From: Marivita geojedonensis
GTDB lineage: Bacteria; Pseudomonadota; Alphaproteobacteria; Rhodobacterales; Rhodobacteraceae
NCBI RefSeq assembly: GCF_002115805.1
Contig: NZ_JFKC01000019.1
Span: 1 to 64,000, forward strand
Direction: 5' to 3'
Length of the DNA stretch: 64,000 nt
Made by a program: the position numbers and the translations under genes. The notes under the pieces are model-generated. The model searched no databases. It saw only the letters and a program-made list of their open reading frames with translations, and had not been told where the DNA came from. Below, piece after piece: positions 34,936-43,534 of this stretch; within the stretch, counting starts at the first letter, position 1; each line of letters starts with the position of its first letter.

Positions 34936-35604
34936 GTGAGGTATCTTCTGGTCGAGGACAATCGGGAACTGGCCGATGCCATCGTGAACCGCCTCGCGTT
35001 GGACGGTCACGCGGTCGATCACGCGGCCAGCCTTGCCGACGCCGAGGACTGCCTCGCTGCGGCCCAGTACGATCTGATTCTTCTGGATGTGATGCTGCCG
35101 GACGGGGACGGACGGGATTTTCTCACCCGCAGCCGGGCGCATCTTGAAACGCCGGTGATCGTGCTCACTGCCCGGTCTCAGGTCTCTGACCGTGTGGGCG
35201 CACTGGACCAGGGGGCGGATGACTACATCACCAAGCCATTCGACTTCTCCGAACTCGAGGCCCGCTGCCGCGCCGTCCTGCGCCGCAGGGGCGGTGAAGC
35301 GCGGAATGAGATTGCCCTTGGAAACGCGATCTTCGACCCGCTCGCCGGGACCCTGCGCCACGGCGAGCAGACGATAGACCTGCGCAACCGCGAAATTCGC
35401 CTGCTCGAGGTTTTTGCCCGTCATCGCGGACAGATCCTGTCGAAAAGCCAGTTGATGGACCGCCTGTTTTCCTACGATGCCGAAGTTACGGAAAACGCCA
35501 TCGAGGTCTATGTCGGCCGGCTCAGGCGTCGGATCGACGGGATGGATCTCCGCATCGAAACGGTGCGCGGTCTCGGCTACCGCATGGAGACGGGCGAAGC
35601 GTGA
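34936..35604 (+). CDS. tctD: Response regulator TctD (OmpR family)
   Basis: A 222-residue response regulator. The receiver (1-115) has phospho-acceptor Asp in LILLDVMLPDGDG, Thr in IVLTARSQ and Lys in DDYITKPFD. The winged-helix DNA-binding domain (about 125-220) is typical of OmpR/PhoB (LRNREIRLLEVFARHRGQI, YVGRLRRRID). The GTG start at 34936 follows AAGAGGA. It overlaps the kinase gene by 4 bp and should activate the divergent tctCBA operon. Confidence 0.92.
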   Translation: MRYLLVEDNRELADAIVNRLALDGHAVDHAASLADAEDCLAAAQYDLILLDVMLPDGDGRDFLTRSRAHLETPVIVLTARSQVSDRVGALDQGADDYITKPFDFSELEARCRAVLRRRGGEARNEIALGNAIFDPLAGTLRHGEQTIDLRNREIRLLEVFARHRGQILSKSQLMDRLFSYDAEVTENAIEVYVGRLRRRIDGMDLRIETVRGLGYRMETGEA

Positions 35605-36971
35605 TCGGCACTGGCTCCATCGGACGGCGCCTGACTCTGTTGTTGGCCGGGGTCGCTGCGCTCTTGTCGGTCTTGAGTTGGTGGATGGTCACCGGTCTCG
35701 CGCGCGAAGCAGCCGAACGGACACAGGACAATGTTCTTGCAGCCTCAGCGACGACAATTGCCGAAACTCTGCGCTCGGAGCAGGGCGAAGTTCGGCTCGA
35801 ACTTCCCTATTCCGCCTTCTCCATGCTGGGAGCCATAGGCGAAGACCGGGTGTTCTATCAGGTCATGGCAGGAGACAAACTCTTGACCGGATACGACGAT
35901 CTGCCCGCGCTGAGTGACACCCCGGCTCCGGGTCAGATCGCCTTTGACACCGGGGAGTTCAGCGGCGAGGCGGTGCGCATGGCCTCTGTCTCGCGGCTTG
36001 TTCTGGCAGGCACCCAACCGATCCCTGTGAAGGTGACCGTTGCGCAAACCCGCAATGGCGTCGGAACGATTTCCGAAGACCTGTCCCGCCTGGCCGCGCT
36101 CCTGTCCGTCGCATTTTTCGTGATCGCGGTTGTCCTGTCCGCCATCGCAGCGCGCACATCCCTGCGTCCACTGAACGAGATTGCAGCGGCGGTCTCTCGT
36201 CGTGGTCCGTCGGACCTGCGCCCCCTGCACCGGAATGCACCAACCGAGCTTGCACCTCTCATGTCGTCTCTTAACCGATTGATGGAACGCCTCGGTCAGT
36301 CCATTCGCCGCTCGGAAGATTTCATCGCGGAAGCCGCACATCGCGTGCGCACACCACTGGCAACCGTACGCGCGCAGGCCGAAATTGCGCTTCGCTCGGT
36401 GGAAGACGAATCCGAAAAACAGCGGTTGCGTCAGATCATCCGGGCTGTTGATGAAAGCTCGCGCTCTGCCGGGCAGTTGCTCGATCACGCAACCGTCACA
36501 TACCGGGCCGACGACCTTGCCCGCGTGCCTGTGGACCTGTCGGAACTGGCCAAACAAACCGCAGGAGGGTTAGAGCCGACAGCGTCGATGAAAGACATCC
36601 GACTGCGCCTGTTCACCGTTTACGCGCAGGTGGCGGGCGATCCTGTCCTGTTGGAGAATGCGCTGCGCAATGTTCTCGACAATGCGATCAAGTATTCGCC
36701 TGAAGAGACCGATGTCACGCTTCGGATAACGACCAGCGGCACCGAGGCCCGCATTGCTGTTTCGGACGAAGGACCTGGTCTGGGCGAAGGTCCGGCCCAG
36801 GCCCTGACCGAACGGTTCCGCAGAGGCAGCAACACGCAAGGCATCGTGGGATCAGGTCTTGGCCTGACGATTGCCGAAGATGTCCTGTCCGCCCATGGTG
36901 GGAGACTGGAACTGAAATCCGCAGAAGGAGGAACCGGCGCATGCGTCGCGCTTGTCTTGCCGTTGTCCTGA
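35601..36971 (+). CDS. tctE: Sensor histidine kinase TctE
   Basis: A 456-residue membrane kinase. TM1 is about residues 10-30, followed by a periplasmic 2CSK_N-type sensor to about 160, TM2 (LAALLSVAFFVIAVVLSAIAA), HAMP-like linker, HisKA with the phosphorylated His in AEAAHRVRTPLATVRAQ, and HATPase (NVLDNAIKYSPEETD; DEGPGLG; GSGLGLTIAEDVL). It starts at GTG 35601. It partners TctD. Its 3' end overlaps the next binding-protein gene by 31 bp, suggesting that protein contributes to sensing. Confidence 0.92.
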   Translation: MIGTGSIGRRLTLLLAGVAALLSVLSWWMVTGLAREAAERTQDNVLAASATTIAETLRSEQGEVRLELPYSAFSMLGAIGEDRVFYQVMAGDKLLTGYDDLPALSDTPAPGQIAFDTGEFSGEAVRMASVSRLVLAGTQPIPVKVTVAQTRNGVGTISEDLSRLAALLSVAFFVIAVVLSAIAARTSLRPLNEIAAAVSRRGPSDLRPLHRNAPTELAPLMSSLNRLMERLGQSIRRSEDFIAEAAHRVRTPLATVRAQAEIALRSVEDESEKQRLRQIIRAVDESSRSAGQLLDHATVTYRADDLARVPVDLSELAKQTAGGLEPTASMKDIRLRLFTVYAQVAGDPVLLENALRNVLDNAIKYSPEETDVTLRITTSGTEARIAVSDEGPGLGEGPAQALTERFRRGSNTQGIVGSGLGLTIAEDVLSAHGGRLELKSAEGGTGACVALVLPLS

Positions 36972-37966
36972 CTCTTTGGGCCACCTTGGCGGCCGCACTG
37001 GATGTGGAGGATCACCGCCACTACCCCGGAACGTCAGACGCCACCCTCCGCATTCTGTCCACCGCCGATCTGGACGTTTTCGAGCCCTATCTGCTGGAAT
37101 TCCAAAGTACCCGTCCGGCCCTGTCCATCGACTATACCGTGGTATCCTCGGCCGAACTCTATACCGCCATCGAGGGCGGTGCCGACTTCGATCTCGCCCT
37201 GTCTTCGGCGATGGATCTTCAGTTCCGTCTGGCCAATGACGGCCGTGCGCTCAGCTACCGATCGGACAGGACCGAAGCTCTCCCCGACTGGGCGCGGTGG
37301 CGTAATCTGATCTTTGCCTTCACCTCCGAACCGGCGGTGGTTGTGCTGTCCACAGACCGTTTCAAGGGTCTGGAGATACCCACCACGCGGCAGGATCTCA
37401 TCACCCTGCTCAGGGAAAACCCGGAAAGCTTCGGTGGCGCCGTCGGCACATATGACGTGCGCGACAGTGGTCTTGGCTACCTTTTCGCAACGCAGGAGGC
37501 ACGCTCCACGGACGCCTACTGGCGCCTGTCCGAGGTCATGGGGCGTCTGGATCCGCAGCTGTATTGCTGCTCCGGACAGATGATCGACGACGTGGCGGAA
37601 GGCAGACTTGCCCTCGCGTACAATGTCCTCGGCAGTTACGCCGCCGAACGGATCGCCCGCGACAGCGGCGGTCGGGTCCAGATTCTCAGGATGCAGGATT
37701 TCGCGAATGTCATGCTGCGCACAGCAATCATTCCGAAAACCTCGGATCGCCCCGAAGATGCCGGCGCCATGATCGACATGCTGGCCACGCTTGGCCTCAG
37801 GGAAGAACGCGGGGACTGGCCATTGCCCCCGCTCAGGCCGTCAGGAACGGCCGATACCACGGGATTCGGACCGATACGGCTTGGTCCTGCGCTGATGGTC
37901 TACCTCGATCCACTCAACCGCCGCGCCTTCCTGACAGAATGGGAAGCGGCGATGGAGCAGCGGTAA
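36941..37966 (+). CDS. Orphan periplasmic binding protein of tctDE operon
   Basis: A 341-residue secreted protein of the FbpA/AfuA-like binding-protein class. The signal peptide is MRRACLAVVLTLWATLAAAL; LRILSTADLDVFEPYLLEFQ, FDLALSSAMDLQFRLAND and AYNVLGSYAAERIA follow. There is no permease or ATPase gene with it; it is co-translated with the histidine kinase through a 31-bp overlap. That points to a ligand-presenting accessory of the sensor rather than a transporter subunit. Ligand not known. Confidence 0.78.
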   Translation: MRRACLAVVLTLWATLAAALDVEDHRHYPGTSDATLRILSTADLDVFEPYLLEFQSTRPALSIDYTVVSSAELYTAIEGGADFDLALSSAMDLQFRLANDGRALSYRSDRTEALPDWARWRNLIFAFTSEPAVVVLSTDRFKGLEIPTTRQDLITLLRENPESFGGAVGTYDVRDSGLGYLFATQEARSTDAYWRLSEVMGRLDPQLYCCSGQMIDDVAEGRLALAYNVLGSYAAERIARDSGGRVQILRMQDFANVMLRTAIIPKTSDRPEDAGAMIDMLATLGLREERGDWPLPPLRPSGTADTTGFGPIRLGPALMVYLDPLNRRAFLTEWEAAMEQR

Positions 37967-37993
37967 AACCGCTGCTTCGCCCGTTTCCCGGTT

Positions 37994-38989
37994 TCATAGG
38001 CACTCGGCCAATGTCGTGGCAAGGTTCTTCATCATCTGGGGATAGAGCGCTGCACCGGGGTCGAGGTTGGATCCAAGCGGATCAAGAACAGCTGTCCGGG
38101 CGTCCGAGCCTTCCATCACTGAAGCAACCAAACCGGGGTCGAATTGCGGCTCTGACAGCACGCAGGTCACCCCAAGATCTGCAACCCGGTCCTGAATTTC
38201 CGAAATCCGGGCCGGGCTGGGATCGGACGCATCCGACAGCGAAATCGCCCCGGAGGCCGGCATCTCGAAGGAACGCTCGAAATATTGATAAGCGTCGTGG
38301 AACACGATGAAATTCCGGTCTCTGACGGGGTCAAGTGCAGCAGATATCTCGGATGAAAGGACCGCCAGTTCCTCGCGGCCTGCCTCGGCATTGGAACGAT
38401 ATGTGTCCGCGTTCTCCGGATCGGCAGAAGCCAGCTTGTCCGCGATTTCGGTCAACCAGAATGCGGCGTTTTCGGGGGACAGCCACGCATGCGGGTCGTA
38501 AGATCCATGTTCATGCCCGTGGTCATCATCGTGAGAATGGTCATCATCGTGAGCGTGCTCTTCCTCATGCTCATGCTCGGCTTCATGTCCATGATCGTCA
38601 TGGTCTGTCTCTTCATGATCATGCGCTTCGAACAGTGCGCCTTCACGGAAGGCATAAGTCGTGGTGCCCTCGAGTTCGAGCAATTCAGTGGTATCCGCAT
38701 CGCCTGCAAGATTTTCGATAGCGTCATGCAGCCATGGTGTCAGATCCGCGCCGACCCAGAAAACCAGATCGGCGTCCTGCAACGCGCCAGCCTCTGAAGG
38801 ACGCAGACTGTATTCGTGCGGCGACCCGCCCGGCGCAATGATCAGGTCGGGAATGCCGACGCCGTCCATGACGCGGGCCACCAGAGAATGGACCGGCGCA
38901 ATATCGACGGCAACGCGCGGGGCGTCGGCAGCAACAGCGCCGGCCAGCAATGTACCGGTAACCGAGAGACCAAGCAGCTTTCTGGACAT
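37994..38989 (-). CDS. znuA: Zinc ABC transporter binding protein ZnuA
   Basis: A 331-residue periplasmic cluster A-I metal-binding protein. Signal peptide is about 1-22. The zinc-site histidines are at VDIAPVHSLVARVM, YDPHAWLSPENAAFWL and FIVFHDAYQYFERSF, with an Asp near the end (AVLDPLGSNLDPGAALYP). A long acidic His-rich loop (HDHEETDHDDHGHEAEHEHE and on, about residues 122-166) is typical of zinc, not manganese, proteins. Start ATG 38989 has GGAG upstream. Divergent from zur-znuC-znuB across a 56-bp gap holding a Zur-like box. Confidence 0.96.
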   Translation of the reverse strand: MSRKLLGLSVTGTLLAGAVAADAPRVAVDIAPVHSLVARVMDGVGIPDLIIAPGGSPHEYSLRPSEAGALQDADLVFWVGADLTPWLHDAIENLAGDADTTELLELEGTTTYAFREGALFEAHDHEETDHDDHGHEAEHEHEEEHAHDDDHSHDDDHGHEHGSYDPHAWLSPENAAFWLTEIADKLASADPENADTYRSNAEAGREELAVLSSEISAALDPVRDRNFIVFHDAYQYFERSFEMPASGAISLSDASDPSPARISEIQDRVADLGVTCVLSEPQFDPGLVASVMEGSDARTAVLDPLGSNLDPGAALYPQMMKNLATTLAECL

Positions 38990-39030
38990 TCGTTACTCCA
39001 TGTGATCTTATAACGTTACGCACCCGATAT

Positions 39031-39047
39031 ATGATATGAAATAACAT
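39031..39047. promoter_or_regulatory. Zur-box-like palindrome between znuA and zur-znuCB
   Basis: ATGATAT-GAA-ATAACAT, with 6 of 7 arm positions self-complementary. Read on the other strand, the ATGTTAT arm matches the core of known Zur boxes. A second weaker element (CTTATAACGTTAC) lies just left. It overlaps the first ATG of the zur frame, implying that the promoter is here and that translation may begin further right. Confidence 0.6.
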
Positions 39048-39564
39048 GACAAGTATCAGCCGAGCAAATTTACCCCCCACAGGCGAAGCCGTGGGTTTCA
39101 AAGCCCATGATCACAGCAGTTGTGTGCATACGGCGATAGAAACCGCTGAAAAAAGATGCGCTGAGGAGGGCTTGCGCTTTACGCCGGTACGGCGCAAGGC
39201 CTTGGAGATCCTGCTTCAGGAACATCGCGCCATCGGCGCCTACGAAATGCTCGATCGCCTGCGCGATGCGGGTTTCGGCTCGCAACCGCCGGTCGCGTAC
39301 CGTGCGCTCGACTTTCTTGTCGATCACGGGTTTGCCCACAAGATTGAAAAGCTGAACGCATTCATCGCCTGCGCCCATCCGGGTGCGACCCACTCACCGG
39401 CCTTTATGATCTGCCGCGTATGCGATTCCGTCGCCGAAGCTCAATCCGCACCCACGCGCGGTGCTCTGGGCGATGCGGCGCGGGCAGCAGGGTTTCAAAT
39501 CGAACGCACTGTGGTCGAAGCCGAAGGGATCTGTCCCGCTTGTGCCGAAAAGGCGGACGCATGA
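39046..39564 (+). CDS. zur: Zinc uptake regulator Zur (Fur family)
   Basis: Up to 172 residues. The winged HTH is GLRFTPVRRKALEILLQEHR through GSQPPVAYRALDFLVDHGF. Structural and regulatory zinc ligands are in HKIEKLNAFIACAHPG, CRVCDSVAE and the C-terminal CPAC pair. It represses znuA and its own operon when zinc is plentiful. The ATG at 39046 overlaps the Zur box and has no ribosome site. GTG 39091 (VGFKAHDHSSC; AGGCGA upstream) is a good alternative start and gives 157 residues, nearer the family pattern. Overlaps znuC by 4 bp. Confidence 0.92.
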   Translation: MTSISRANLPPTGEAVGFKAHDHSSCVHTAIETAEKRCAEEGLRFTPVRRKALEILLQEHRAIGAYEMLDRLRDAGFGSQPPVAYRALDFLVDHGFAHKIEKLNAFIACAHPGATHSPAFMICRVCDSVAEAQSAPTRGALGDAARAAGFQIERTVVEAEGICPACAEKADA

Positions 39565-40325
39565 GCCTCGTTACCATTGAGAACATGCGCGTCAGTTACG
39601 GCGCGCACACAGCCCTTCAAGGCGTGTCGCTGAGCATCGAATCCGGGGAGATTGTCACAATCGTTGGGCCGAACGGGTCAGGCAAGACAAGTTTGCTGCG
39701 CGCCCTGATCGGTGCGGTCCGGCCGGAGTCCGGACGCATCACCCAGAAACCCGGCCTGCGGATCGGGTATGTCCCACAAAAGCTCCACGTCGATCCGACG
39801 CTGCCGATTACGGTGGACCGTTTCTTGCGCCTTCCGGGTGGCGTCCCCCGGTCGGCCTGTGCCTCCGCGCTGGAAAAGGCGGGCGTTCCGGGCCTTTCGA
39901 ACCGCCAGATGTCGGCCCTGTCAGGTGGCCAGTTTCAACGCGTCCTGCTGGCCCGTGCCCTGATCAATTCACCTGACCTTCTGCTGCTGGACGAAGCCAC
40001 CCAGGGCCTCGATCAACCCGGCTCTGCCGCCTTCTACCGCCGCATTGAAGAGGTGCGCCGCGAAACCGGGTGTGCCGTGCTGATGATCAGCCATGAACTT
40101 CACGTGGTGATGAGCGCATCTGACCGCGTGATCTGCCTCAACGGTCACGTATGCTGCGAAGGCACCCCGGAGATCGTGTCCTCCGCGCCGGAATACCGCG
40201 CCCTCTTCGGCAGCGGGACCGGCGGTGCGTTGGCCCTCTACCGTCACGAACACGACCATGCTCATGACGAAAACTGCGGCCATGCGCACAACCACGACAC
40301 CAAACATACCGAGGCCGCCGAATAA
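39561..40325 (+). CDS. znuC: Zinc ABC transporter ATPase ZnuC
   Basis: A 254-residue ABC ATPase. Walker A is VGPNGSGKTSLLR, then GYVPQKLHVDPTLPITVDRF (ZnuC-typical), signature ALSGGQFQRVLLARAL, Walker B LLLLDEATQGLD, H-loop MISHELHVV. The C-terminus is His-rich (HEHDHAHDENCGHAHNHD), a common ZnuC feature. Start ATG 39561 overlaps the zur stop; the stop overlaps znuB by one base. Confidence 0.95.
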   Translation: MSLVTIENMRVSYGAHTALQGVSLSIESGEIVTIVGPNGSGKTSLLRALIGAVRPESGRITQKPGLRIGYVPQKLHVDPTLPITVDRFLRLPGGVPRSACASALEKAGVPGLSNRQMSALSGGQFQRVLLARALINSPDLLLLDEATQGLDQPGSAAFYRRIEEVRRETGCAVLMISHELHVVMSASDRVICLNGHVCCEGTPEIVSSAPEYRALFGSGTGGALALYRHEHDHAHDENCGHAHNHDTKHTEAAE

Positions 40326-41125
40326 TGCTGGACGATTTCATGACCCGCGCGACACTGGCGGGTGTCGGCGTTGCCTTTGCCGCCGCCCCGCTTGGCAGCT
40401 TTGTCGTCTGGCGGCGCATGGCCTATTTCGGCGATGCAACCGCACATGCCGCCATGCTCGGCGTAGCCCTGTCGCTGGCGCTTCAGATTTCGGTATTTGC
40501 GGGCGCAATGGCTGTTGCTCTCGTGATGGCGCTGACCGTCACGATCCTGTCCGGACGGGGCTACGCGATGGACACCTTGCTGGGCGTTCTGGCTCATTCC
40601 GCACTGGCCTTCGGATTGGTGGCCGTGTCTTTTCTCTCAGGCATTCGGATCGACCTGATGGGTTATCTGTTCGGTGACATCCTTGCCGTATCCCGAGGTG
40701 ATCTGGCCGTCATCTGGGCGGGGGCGCTCATCGTGATCGGATTGATCGGATGGCGATGGTCCGCGCTGCTGACCGCAACTCTGAACGAGGAGTTGGCCTA
40801 TGCGAGCGGCATAGACCCCAAACGTGAGCAATTGATCCTGACGCTTGCACTCGCGATCACCGTAGCGGTTGCGATCAAGGTTGTCGGTGTGTTGCTGATC
40901 GCTGCAATGCTGATCGTGCCGGCAGCTGCCGCACGACCGCTGTCACGCACCCCCGAAGGAATGGCACTGACAGCCGCAGCCATTGGAGCGGCCTCCACCA
41001 TCATCGGCCTGCGGGCAGCTTATGTGCTGGACACGCCTGCGGGTCCGTCGATTGTCTGTGTCGCCGCTTTGATCTTTGCGCTGAGCAGCGTGATCGGATC
41101 CGTCGCGCCCAGCTCGGACAGATAG
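40325..41125 (+). CDS. znuB: Zinc ABC transporter permease ZnuB
   Basis: A 266-residue permease with about eight helices. ABC-3 family landmarks are GSFVVWRRMAYFGDATAHAAMLG, YAMDTLLGVLAHSALAFGLV, ELAYASGIDPKREQLILTLALA and IKVVGVLLIAAMLIVPAAAA. It completes the ZnuABC high-affinity zinc importer. Last gene of the zur-znuCB operon; it ends 21 bp from the convergent FAD monooxygenase. Confidence 0.95.
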   Translation: MLDDFMTRATLAGVGVAFAAAPLGSFVVWRRMAYFGDATAHAAMLGVALSLALQISVFAGAMAVALVMALTVTILSGRGYAMDTLLGVLAHSALAFGLVAVSFLSGIRIDLMGYLFGDILAVSRGDLAVIWAGALIVIGLIGWRWSALLTATLNEELAYASGIDPKREQLILTLALAITVAVAIKVVGVLLIAAMLIVPAAAARPLSRTPEGMALTAAAIGAASTIIGLRAAYVLDTPAGPSIVCVAALIFALSSVIGSVAPSSDR

Positions 41126-41146
41126 GCTCACACCACCGGGCACCGA

Positions 41147-42427
41147 TCAGGTTGTCGAAACACGCGCCCCGTCGGGAATCGTGGCAGGTGCCGCGTTCAG
41201 CGTCTCGATGGCAAACCCGGCGGCAGCCTTGTATTTGGCCATGAAATCCGCGCGTTCCGAAGCCGGGATCACATCCTCAATGTCATCGAAAACACCGCCA
41301 CAGCGTTCGTCCAGTAGATTGAGCAGGCCAAACGGCCCCGCACCGCGGTTGCGCAGCACCAGTTCCGAGACTGGACCGCAGAGCTGCGCATCGTACGCGG
41401 CAAGCGCCGCTTCCGTCACGCCATGCTCCAGCATCTTCGCCCCGATCACCCGGGCATCGACAATCGCCTGGCTCGCCCCGTTCGATCCGGTGGGATACAT
41501 CGCATGCGCCGCATCCCCCATCAGTGCCACCGCGCCATCGACCCAGCTTGGCACCGGATCGCGGTCGATCATCGGGTTCACATAGGCGCAATCCGCGCCG
41601 CGCAGCATTTCGGGAACATCCAGCCAGTCGTAGCGGAAGTCTTCGAAATGGTGGATGAATTCGTCGATCTCGACCGGTTTGAACCAGCCGTCCTGCTGCC
41701 AGCCTCCCGCATCGTCCATGGTGACTTCGGCAATCCAGTTGATCAGCGACATCCCGTCCGCATCGGGCGCAGAGATCGGGTAGATCACCATCCGGTGCCG
41801 ATGCGTACCCAGCCCGACAAAGGACGACTCCGTCCGCAATGGCTTGGCCCGCACCGTACCACGCCACATGACCGCCCCACCCCAGTGGATCGGCGGCTGA
41901 TCGGGATACATCTGCGCACGGATCGCGGAATGGATGCCATCGGCGGCGATCAACAGGCGCCCCCGTTCGTCCCGTTCCCCGTCAGACGATACAACCCGCG
42001 CCGTGACGCCGGACCCGTCCTGCGCATAGGACAAGACCTTTGCGCCAAGCTCGACGGCATCTGCCCCGGCCCGTGCGATCAATGTCTCGTAAAGCAGCAT
42101 GTGCATCTGCCCGCGATGCACGGCGTATTGCGGCCAGTTGTACCCGGCGCCCAGTCCGCGAGGTTCGGCATAGACCTCGCGCCCATTCAGACCGACCAGC
42201 GCCCATTCCTTGGCGGGGACACCGACACGGTCCAAATCCTCGGCAGAGATGCCCAGATCGTAAAGCTCTCGAACGGCGTTGGGCTGCAGGTTGATGCCGA
42301 CGCCCAAGGGCCGCATTTCTTTCGCCGCTTCGTACACCGTGAACGGCACGCCGATCTGGTGAAGGGTCAGCCCCAGTGCAAGCCCGGCGATCCCGCCGCC
42401 AGCGATCAGAACGCGATCTTCGGACAT
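41147..42427 (-). CDS. FAD-dependent monooxygenase (PhzS/salicylate hydroxylase-like)
   Basis: A 426-residue class A flavin monooxygenase. The dinucleotide fold is VLIAGGGIAGLALGLTLHQIG, the DG motif is LLIAADGIHSAIRAQMYPD and the second FAD motif is ALMGDAAHAMYPTGSNGASQA. LGVGINLQPNAVRELYDLG is typical of the flavin-dependent oxidoreductase group that includes PhzS. It lies 42 bp downstream of pcaB in the same direction, so it is probably part of the PcaQ-controlled operon and may hydroxylate another aromatic acid into the protocatechuate branch. Substrate unknown. Confidence 0.85.
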   Translation of the reverse strand: MSEDRVLIAGGGIAGLALGLTLHQIGVPFTVYEAAKEMRPLGVGINLQPNAVRELYDLGISAEDLDRVGVPAKEWALVGLNGREVYAEPRGLGAGYNWPQYAVHRGQMHMLLYETLIARAGADAVELGAKVLSYAQDGSGVTARVVSSDGERDERGRLLIAADGIHSAIRAQMYPDQPPIHWGGAVMWRGTVRAKPLRTESSFVGLGTHRHRMVIYPISAPDADGMSLINWIAEVTMDDAGGWQQDGWFKPVEIDEFIHHFEDFRYDWLDVPEMLRGADCAYVNPMIDRDPVPSWVDGAVALMGDAAHAMYPTGSNGASQAIVDARVIGAKMLEHGVTEAALAAYDAQLCGPVSELVLRNRGAGPFGLLNLLDERCGGVFDDIEDVIPASERADFMAKYKAAAGFAIETLNAAPATIPDGARVSTT

Positions 42428-42469
42428 GTCGGTTTTCCTTTTTCGAAAGGGTTTACGGTGCGCCCCGGA

Positions 42470-43534
42470 TCAGGACAACCGATCGGCTGCACCCATGCGC
42501 TCAATTTGTGCCACAAGCAACGTGGCCACGTTCAGAGCGCGTCCAGTGGCCTGCGCCATCTGCGGCAAGAGCATCCACTCCAGTGTCCATGCGGCACCGG
42601 ACCGTTCCTGTTCGTGAACCATCGCATGATGCATGCCGGAAACCTGCATTGCATTAAACCGCGCCAGAGTGACCAGCAACTCCGCCAACACCGGGTTCTG
42701 CTTGTGCGGCATGGCCGATGACCCGCCCCCGCCAGCCAATGCGATTTCGTCGATTCCCTGCTGCGCCATCAGGCAGATGTCCTGCCCCATCTTGCCCAGC
42801 GTCCCCGTAATCAGCGACAGGACCGAGGCCGCTTCGGCCATTCCGTCGCGCATGGCGTGCCAACTGCGTGGTGTTGGCTCCAATCCGAGATCATCCGCCA
42901 CTGCCGCGCAGAGCGCGTCGGCCCCCTCGCCCAGCGCCGCGCGATCTCCGGCGGCACCACCGATCTGAACCAAGGCAACGCGCGGCTGCACTTGTGAAAG
43001 ACGGTCATGGTGCGCGAGGAGCGGCAAACGCCAGGTCTCGATCCGATCTGCCGCAGCGATGGGCATCGCCGCCTGCATCCGGGTGCGCCCCATCATGGTT
43101 GCGCCGCCGAAACGGCTTTTCAGATCGGACAAGCCGGTTTCAAGCACATGCACCCGCTGACCCAGCACATCGAGGCTTTGGACAAGCGACACAACAGTCG
43201 CGGTGTCGATCACATCCTGCGAGGTCGCCCCTTTATGGATCGCGTTCAGCCCGGTGCTCTGCTTCAGAAGCCGCACCAAGGCTGGAACACACACCCCGTC
43301 CTGCGCTGTCCCTTCGCGCAGGGCGTCAGGCTTCAGTGTCAAGTCTCGGATGGCAGATGCAGCGGCAGCGCCCTCGGCTTCAGACCAAAGGCCCGCCAAA
43401 TGCCCATGCCGTGACCAAGCGGCCTCGAACGCCAGCATGGACGAAAGCTGCGCTTCGGCGGACCAAAGCGCAGCGATTTCGTCATCGGCGAATAGGCCGG
43501 ACAACCAAGGATGGTCGAAGACGCCTGTCATCAC
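42470..43534 (-). CDS. pcaB: 3-carboxy-cis,cis-muconate cycloisomerase
   Basis: A 354-residue member of the fumarase/aspartase superfamily. The signature loop is GGGGSSAMPHKQNPVLAELL, and conserved segments are KGATSQDVIDTATVV and LAHHDRLSQVQPR. It converts 3-carboxymuconate to 4-carboxymuconolactone in the beta-ketoadipate pathway. It is about 100 residues shorter than the gamma-proteobacterial enzyme, ending soon after the core, with no sign of a frameshift. It overlaps pcaG by 4 bp. Confidence 0.92.
   Translation of the reverse strand: MMTGVFDHPWLSGLFADDEIAALWSAEAQLSSMLAFEAAWSRHGHLAGLWSEAEGAAAASAIRDLTLKPDALREGTAQDGVCVPALVRLLKQSTGLNAIHKGATSQDVIDTATVVSLVQSLDVLGQRVHVLETGLSDLKSRFGGATMMGRTRMQAAMPIAAADRIETWRLPLLAHHDRLSQVQPRVALVQIGGAAGDRAALGEGADALCAAVADDLGLEPTPRSWHAMRDGMAEAASVLSLITGTLGKMGQDICLMAQQGIDEIALAGGGGSSAMPHKQNPVLAELLVTLARFNAMQVSGMHHAMVHEQERSGAAWTLEWMLLPQMAQATGRALNVATLLVAQIERMGAADRLS

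Noticed and set aside
38500-38640. Dense short repeats of CATGATCGTCATGG-type sequence, looking like a repeat array
   Set aside because: They encode the His/Asp/Glu-rich metal loop of ZnuA; the repetition is codon-level, with irregular unit length, and is not a CRISPR or satellite.
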